NCBI RefSeq assembly: GCF_047495875.1
Contig: NC_092462.1
Span: 38,787,669 to 38,851,668 of the forward strand
DNA from: Pithys albifrons albifrons
Lineage: Eukaryota; Chordata; Aves; Passeriformes; Thamnophilidae
Length of the DNA: 64,000 bases
Direction: 5' to 3'
This document shows positions 59,679 through 64,000 of this stretch, in pieces. Position numbers and translations under genes: made by a program. Each line of letters begins with the position of its first letter. Position 1 is the stretch's first letter. The notes under the pieces are model-generated. The model saw nothing but the letters and a program-made list of their open reading frames with translations, was not told the DNA's origin and ran no database searches.

Positions 59679-59763
59679 TAAATGGACTAGAGTTGGACCA
59701 AGGGTTGGACTTGATGATCTCGAAGGTCTTTTCCAACCCAACCGATTCTATGATTCTATGATA
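59180..59763 (+). mobile_element. CR1 LINE, 5'-truncated, well preserved, in GPM6A intron 3
   Basis: The youngest-looking CR1 in the window, about 584 bp. It opens in the reverse transcriptase C-terminal region (GGCCAGCAGGACCAGGGAAG), continues with TGTGTTCAGTTCTGGGCCCC near 59258 and GCTGGAGCGAGTCCAGAGAA near 59300, and ends after the 3' UTR (GACTTGATGATCTCGAAGGT) with two copies of the terminal octamer, GATTCTATGATTCTATGAT. The coding frame is still open throughout. It is antisense to GPM6A. The copy belongs to a different CR1 subfamily from those at 1375 and 49078, judging by its 3' UTR. Confidence 0.96.
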
Positions 59764-62700
59764 ATAGAAAAGTAAAGCCCATGGAGAAAATGTAACAGTC
59801 AAACATACATTGGAAATGTATGACAGCACATTTTCAGAAAACAGTTTCATTAACAAAAGCTACTTATTAAATCAGCTTACATGACAAGAAAAGATTCTGT
59901 CCTTGATGTGCAAGACATGCAGCACAAACTGAAGCAAAAACATTTTGCCCAGTTTATCACCAACATTAACATTTCTGTCAGCAAGCAGCAAGACCAAGAG
60001 AAGCTACTGGCAAGGCATATTACAATGTCTGGCACGCTCCTCTATTAAAGGAAATAATGAACACTGCAGTCCACAATAGGGCTGCATATGCAACAGAGGG
60101 CAAGTTATGTGAGACAAGGAATGATCAGATGAAAGTATGATTATAGAAGTGCAATATCCTTGAGTGAGAAAATCTGGAAGTATACAAAAAGAAAGCAAAA
60201 AAAGCCTGGACAGATTACAGAAATAAGGCAGACCAAAAGTAGAATCAGGACCTATGAATACATTAAAGAATAATTTCTGAGCTCACTTCAGAAGATTTCT
60301 CAAAGTATAACAAATAGAGAAAAAATAATTTGCATTCATTTTTATTTTTAAGAAACTATATATATATTATCAAGGTAGTTGACATAAAGATGACTCTCTT
60401 AGCTTCTCAGCTGAGTTCTGAAATATTGCTAAGGCTTGTTCTTCCTATTTGAAGAACAAGTGCAGAAGATTGCAAGGAACTCTAAAGAAATTACAACACT
60501 GGTCTAGTATGTGGGGATCAGAAAAATTCCAGAAATCTATAAAATTGTTAATACATTGTCTTTAATCTACTGTTTAGATAGCAAATGTTATTCACCTAAC
60601 CTCCGACTAAAAGGATCAAGCTGGATACATGCAACTAAATGTACATAGTTGATTGAAGTACTTAATACAAAAGACATAACTTAAAAGACTTGAGGGTTAT
60701 TCTCTTTGCAGAAAAGAGGACAGTCACCTGCAGAAAAAAATGCAGCTCATCTGAGAATGTCTGTCTAACCCTCTCTCTCCTTTAACTACTGAGGGAGCAT
60801 AGGCTCTTGACATCTTAGTGACATTCCTAGTTAGGTGGGATACATCTGTGTCGCAATATATTCCCACTGAAGTTGACTTCACCATTAGCTTCTGGGTAGG
60901 TAATTTCATGCAATAATTTATGTTTGTGGTTTTCAGCCATGCTGTATGAAAGGTCAGAGCACCACACAAATCTCACCTTCCAAATTTCCCATGTCACTGT
61001 CTGCAACTGCTTACATCACAGACTACTTAAGGTATTTGGGGACAAGTGGTTTTTAGACACTTTCCTTATTTGATTGGATTAAAGGATTCTTGACCCATAT
61101 GTACATTTGCTGTCTTGGAGAGAAGCTTCTTTATTTCTCGTGAATGAAGAATCATGGTGATATGAAGCATTCTGCATTCCTCAGATAGAACAGTATTCAA
61201 TCAGAAGCAAGGTCTCTGTCTGTCAGCTCAGCAATTTTCTCACCAGAATATTCAGATGTGGTATTTAATTTTCAGAAATGAGAGTTTCATTTCTAGCATT
61301 CAGAACTAATGCATCTGTTCTGGATGTGAAAGCCAGCTGAGCCTGCACTGAACTCTCTTCCTCCTGTTACACAAAGAATCAAATGTCAATATGAGGCAGT
61401 TTTGCTGCCTGCAGAATAACTGGTCTGGTAGGGACAAGATGAAGTGACAAGTTCACAGATGGCTTTTCAAAGCATTTGTGCAGCTTCCATGTTTTTAATT
61501 CCATGTTTTTTCTTGTGAAATAAAATCTGGAAATATTTTGGGAAGTTCGTGTTTTAGTTTAAGCACTCATAAAGCATGGATCAAATAGCACATAGGTATT
61601 TCAGTAGCCAAAATTATTTTAAAAGGCAGAAAAGTCTTTGTCAGTCATTAAAATAAAAAGTTCCTAAACACTAAAGATACAGAAAAACTATAAGTCATTG
61701 CAATTTAGAATATAAAACATCTTTCTCTAGAATGGTAACACATTATTTTAAAAACTAAGATACAAAGAAATAGAAATACAACTGTCAGGATGAAGTCTTT
61801 ATACACACTTCTATGATAAAAAAAAAGGCAAAACAATCCTCCTTTCCCATTTCATAGCATAAAATGAGGAAAAAGCCTCATTGTGTTACTTTCTTCTTTT
61901 TTTTTTTAATGGAGTCTTTAAGCAGATATTCTAAAACAAGGTGTAAATGAGGTCTTATATGGACAAGTTAGATGAATATGAATAGTAAGGTTATTAAATC
62001 ACAAACACGTGAACAGTGTTACAGTTGACTTCAGGCCTGTCTCCCATTCTTCACTAATCATGCTGCAGTACAGTTATTTATAACTTTTCATTTAATACTA
62101 TAAAAGCATGTTCTGGCATTGAAAAATGAAGACTAAAACCAAAGACATCCTTCCTTGAATGTGACTGGCATTATTTTATCCCTTTTGTTTTACTTTTCAT
62201 ACTAAATTAATTCTGCAAATGTTGCCAGTGAGACTCTTCACTGTCACTTTCACAGGCCCTTCCGGACATGAGAGGTAATACTACATGGCAGCACTGGCAT
62301 GACTTGGATACTAAGCCTCTGAATTCTCAGATCAGCTGACTAATCAACTATACAGTCACTCAAAAGGTTAGGTTGAGCTATTTCTTTTTCCATTACTTCA
62401 GGAAAAAAAATTCCTTTTGCCCATGCAGAGCTAGAAAGTGAGTTATTTGCAGCTAAGGAGAGAGGTCAGGAAGAGCATATGAAAAGTTCCTACAGATGTT
62501 GGCTATCAGTGTTCTTAAAAACCTGCTTCTCAAAGAATATATCTATAGAAAGAGAAAAAGATGTTACTGTTTGTATTTCCATATATATAAATACAGCTGG
62601 TCCATACAAAGTTAAAACAAACTTTTCCTCCTTCAAATATTGTTATTGATTTTTGCCTCCATCTCCACAATAGGTTTAGTCACAGACATAACAAAATTGC

Positions 62701-64000
62701 TCATGCAAAATATTAATGAGGAGCAACTGCTACCAATGGTAAAGTCAATGGTATCAATGATTTAATTTTCAGACTTTAACAAGCTAAACTGCTATTTAGA
62801 AAGACATAAACAAATTAGATGTGAAGTCATAGTCACAACTGGATTTTTTTACAAAGTGTTTTTGATGTGGAGACATTTTTATAATTTTAATTCTTCAAAA
62901 CAACAGTGTGTGTACATTTCTGTTAATTTTAATGTATTGCTAAAAGAAATCAGCTGTTTAGTATTTGGTGGCTTAGCTCCTTTCAATAGCTTTCTCTCAT
63001 TTTGGCAACTGTACACACTAAAATTTATTACAGAAAATTTTCATAGCAATTGACCAATCTGGCTTTGACCTACAATACTGATTAAGTTTTATTTACCTCT
63101 CCCATCTTCTTTTTGGTTTTCTTTGGTCTTATTTCTTCATATCATTGCATGTTTTAAGGAACTGAATAAATTCAAAACATATTACTGCTGGATTGATATA
63201 CTTTCTAACTGCAAATGTGGTGGGTTTTTTAAAAATGTAAACTGTTATTTGCCCCTTGAGAATTTTAATTATGAGATAATGAAAATCAGCATAGTCAAAA
63301 AGAGTATAAAGTTTTAAATTACAAAAATCCTGCATATACTATCTTAGTCTTAGATCTCTAAAGCAGACACTAAAACCAGAATAAGAATCCAACATAGCTG
63401 CAGACGTCTGTATAGCTATCTTTCTGGCATATCATCAAAATAAGACAAGCAATCAAAGAGCAGGTTAGTCTCTATTGCTTTTTTTCCATCCAGGAAAAAG
63501 AAAAAAAAAACTTCAACTACCCTCAAAAATAACGACAACAATGTATTTAACTCACAATGATTGGTGGATTGTTTTAATTGAAATCATAAACAGCATAGAG
63601 CCTTAACCTTAGCAGCACAATAAGTATCAACCCAAGGTTTCTTAAAGTAAAACACAAACAATGCAAATTACTGATGGGGAAATTGAAATGTTGAAGAATT
63701 AATTTAACAAATCTCTCATAATAACAGTATTATTAATAACCACAGGATAGCTGTTTAACCTCATTTCTTCTACACACATACTACAGAGTTACAGTTAATA
63801 CTTCAAGGGCATCAAAACTGTGAGAGGATGCAGCACTGCCCTGCTGCAGTACTGAGGACAGCCATTCATGGGAGCTGTGAAGAAAAACAATGATCTGAAA
63901 ATTTTGCTGCTCTGTACAAAATTTGAATTACCCTAGTAGTTTCGCAGTGAATATGGATTAGAGATTTCTTTCCAGGAGATGAAAGCAGTGTTGTTATAAG
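59764..64000 (-). other. GPM6A: GPM6A intron 3, second part, continuing past the window
   Basis: AT-rich intronic sequence to the window end. No exon, repeat family or RNA gene recognised. Translations of its open frames (up to 81 codons) show no domain. The upstream GPM6A exons must lie beyond 64000 on this strand. Confidence 0.75.

Overview
The window is vertebrate nuclear DNA, almost certainly from a bird and possibly a songbird. The evidence is three CR1 LINE 3' ends on the + strand carrying the avian ATTCTATG terminal repeat, three solo LTRs of about 600-750 bp with perfect 5-bp target duplications, and a spliced vertebrate gene in an AT-rich, gene-poor setting. It is not prokaryotic, so operons, ribosome binding sites and CRISPR arrays do not apply. 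I found no RNA genes.

The only protein-coding gene I can support is the 3' part of GPM6A (neuronal membrane glycoprotein M6-a, PLP/DM20 family) on the minus strand. Four coding exons are present, in transcription order: 51173-51020, 48938-48862, 47619-47554 and 42044-41892 (with the stop). All have GT/AG splice sites and compatible phases, and together they encode the last 149 residues: the third membrane span, the large second extracellular loop, the fourth span and the cytoplasmic tail. A 3' UTR of about 2.1 kb probably ends at an AATAAA signal at 39835-39830. The exons for the N-terminal half lie beyond position 64000, so intron 3 is at least 12.8 kb.

Layout: 1-110 GGAA microsatellite (cut by the window edge); 111-39.8 kb intergenic DNA downstream of GPM6A with no supportable gene, carrying an old CR1 (1375-1866), a degraded antisense CR1 (15910-16140), three solo LTRs (16870-17613 +, 22803-23430 -, 26465-27069 +) and a CpG-rich block flanked by an 11-bp direct repeat (31455-31666); 39.8-64 kb the GPM6A 3' UTR, exons and introns, with CR1 copies in intron 4 (49078-49491) and intron 3 (59180-59763), both antisense to the gene. 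The intron-3 CR1 is the least decayed and still has an open frame for the C-terminal end of the CR1 reverse transcriptase protein.

I do not see a new multi-gene system. The observations most worth following are the unidentified CpG-rich insertion at 31.5 kb, the two homologous LTRs in opposite orientation, three CTCF-like motifs in the intergenic region, and a concentration of substitutions in one GPM6A extracellular exon.
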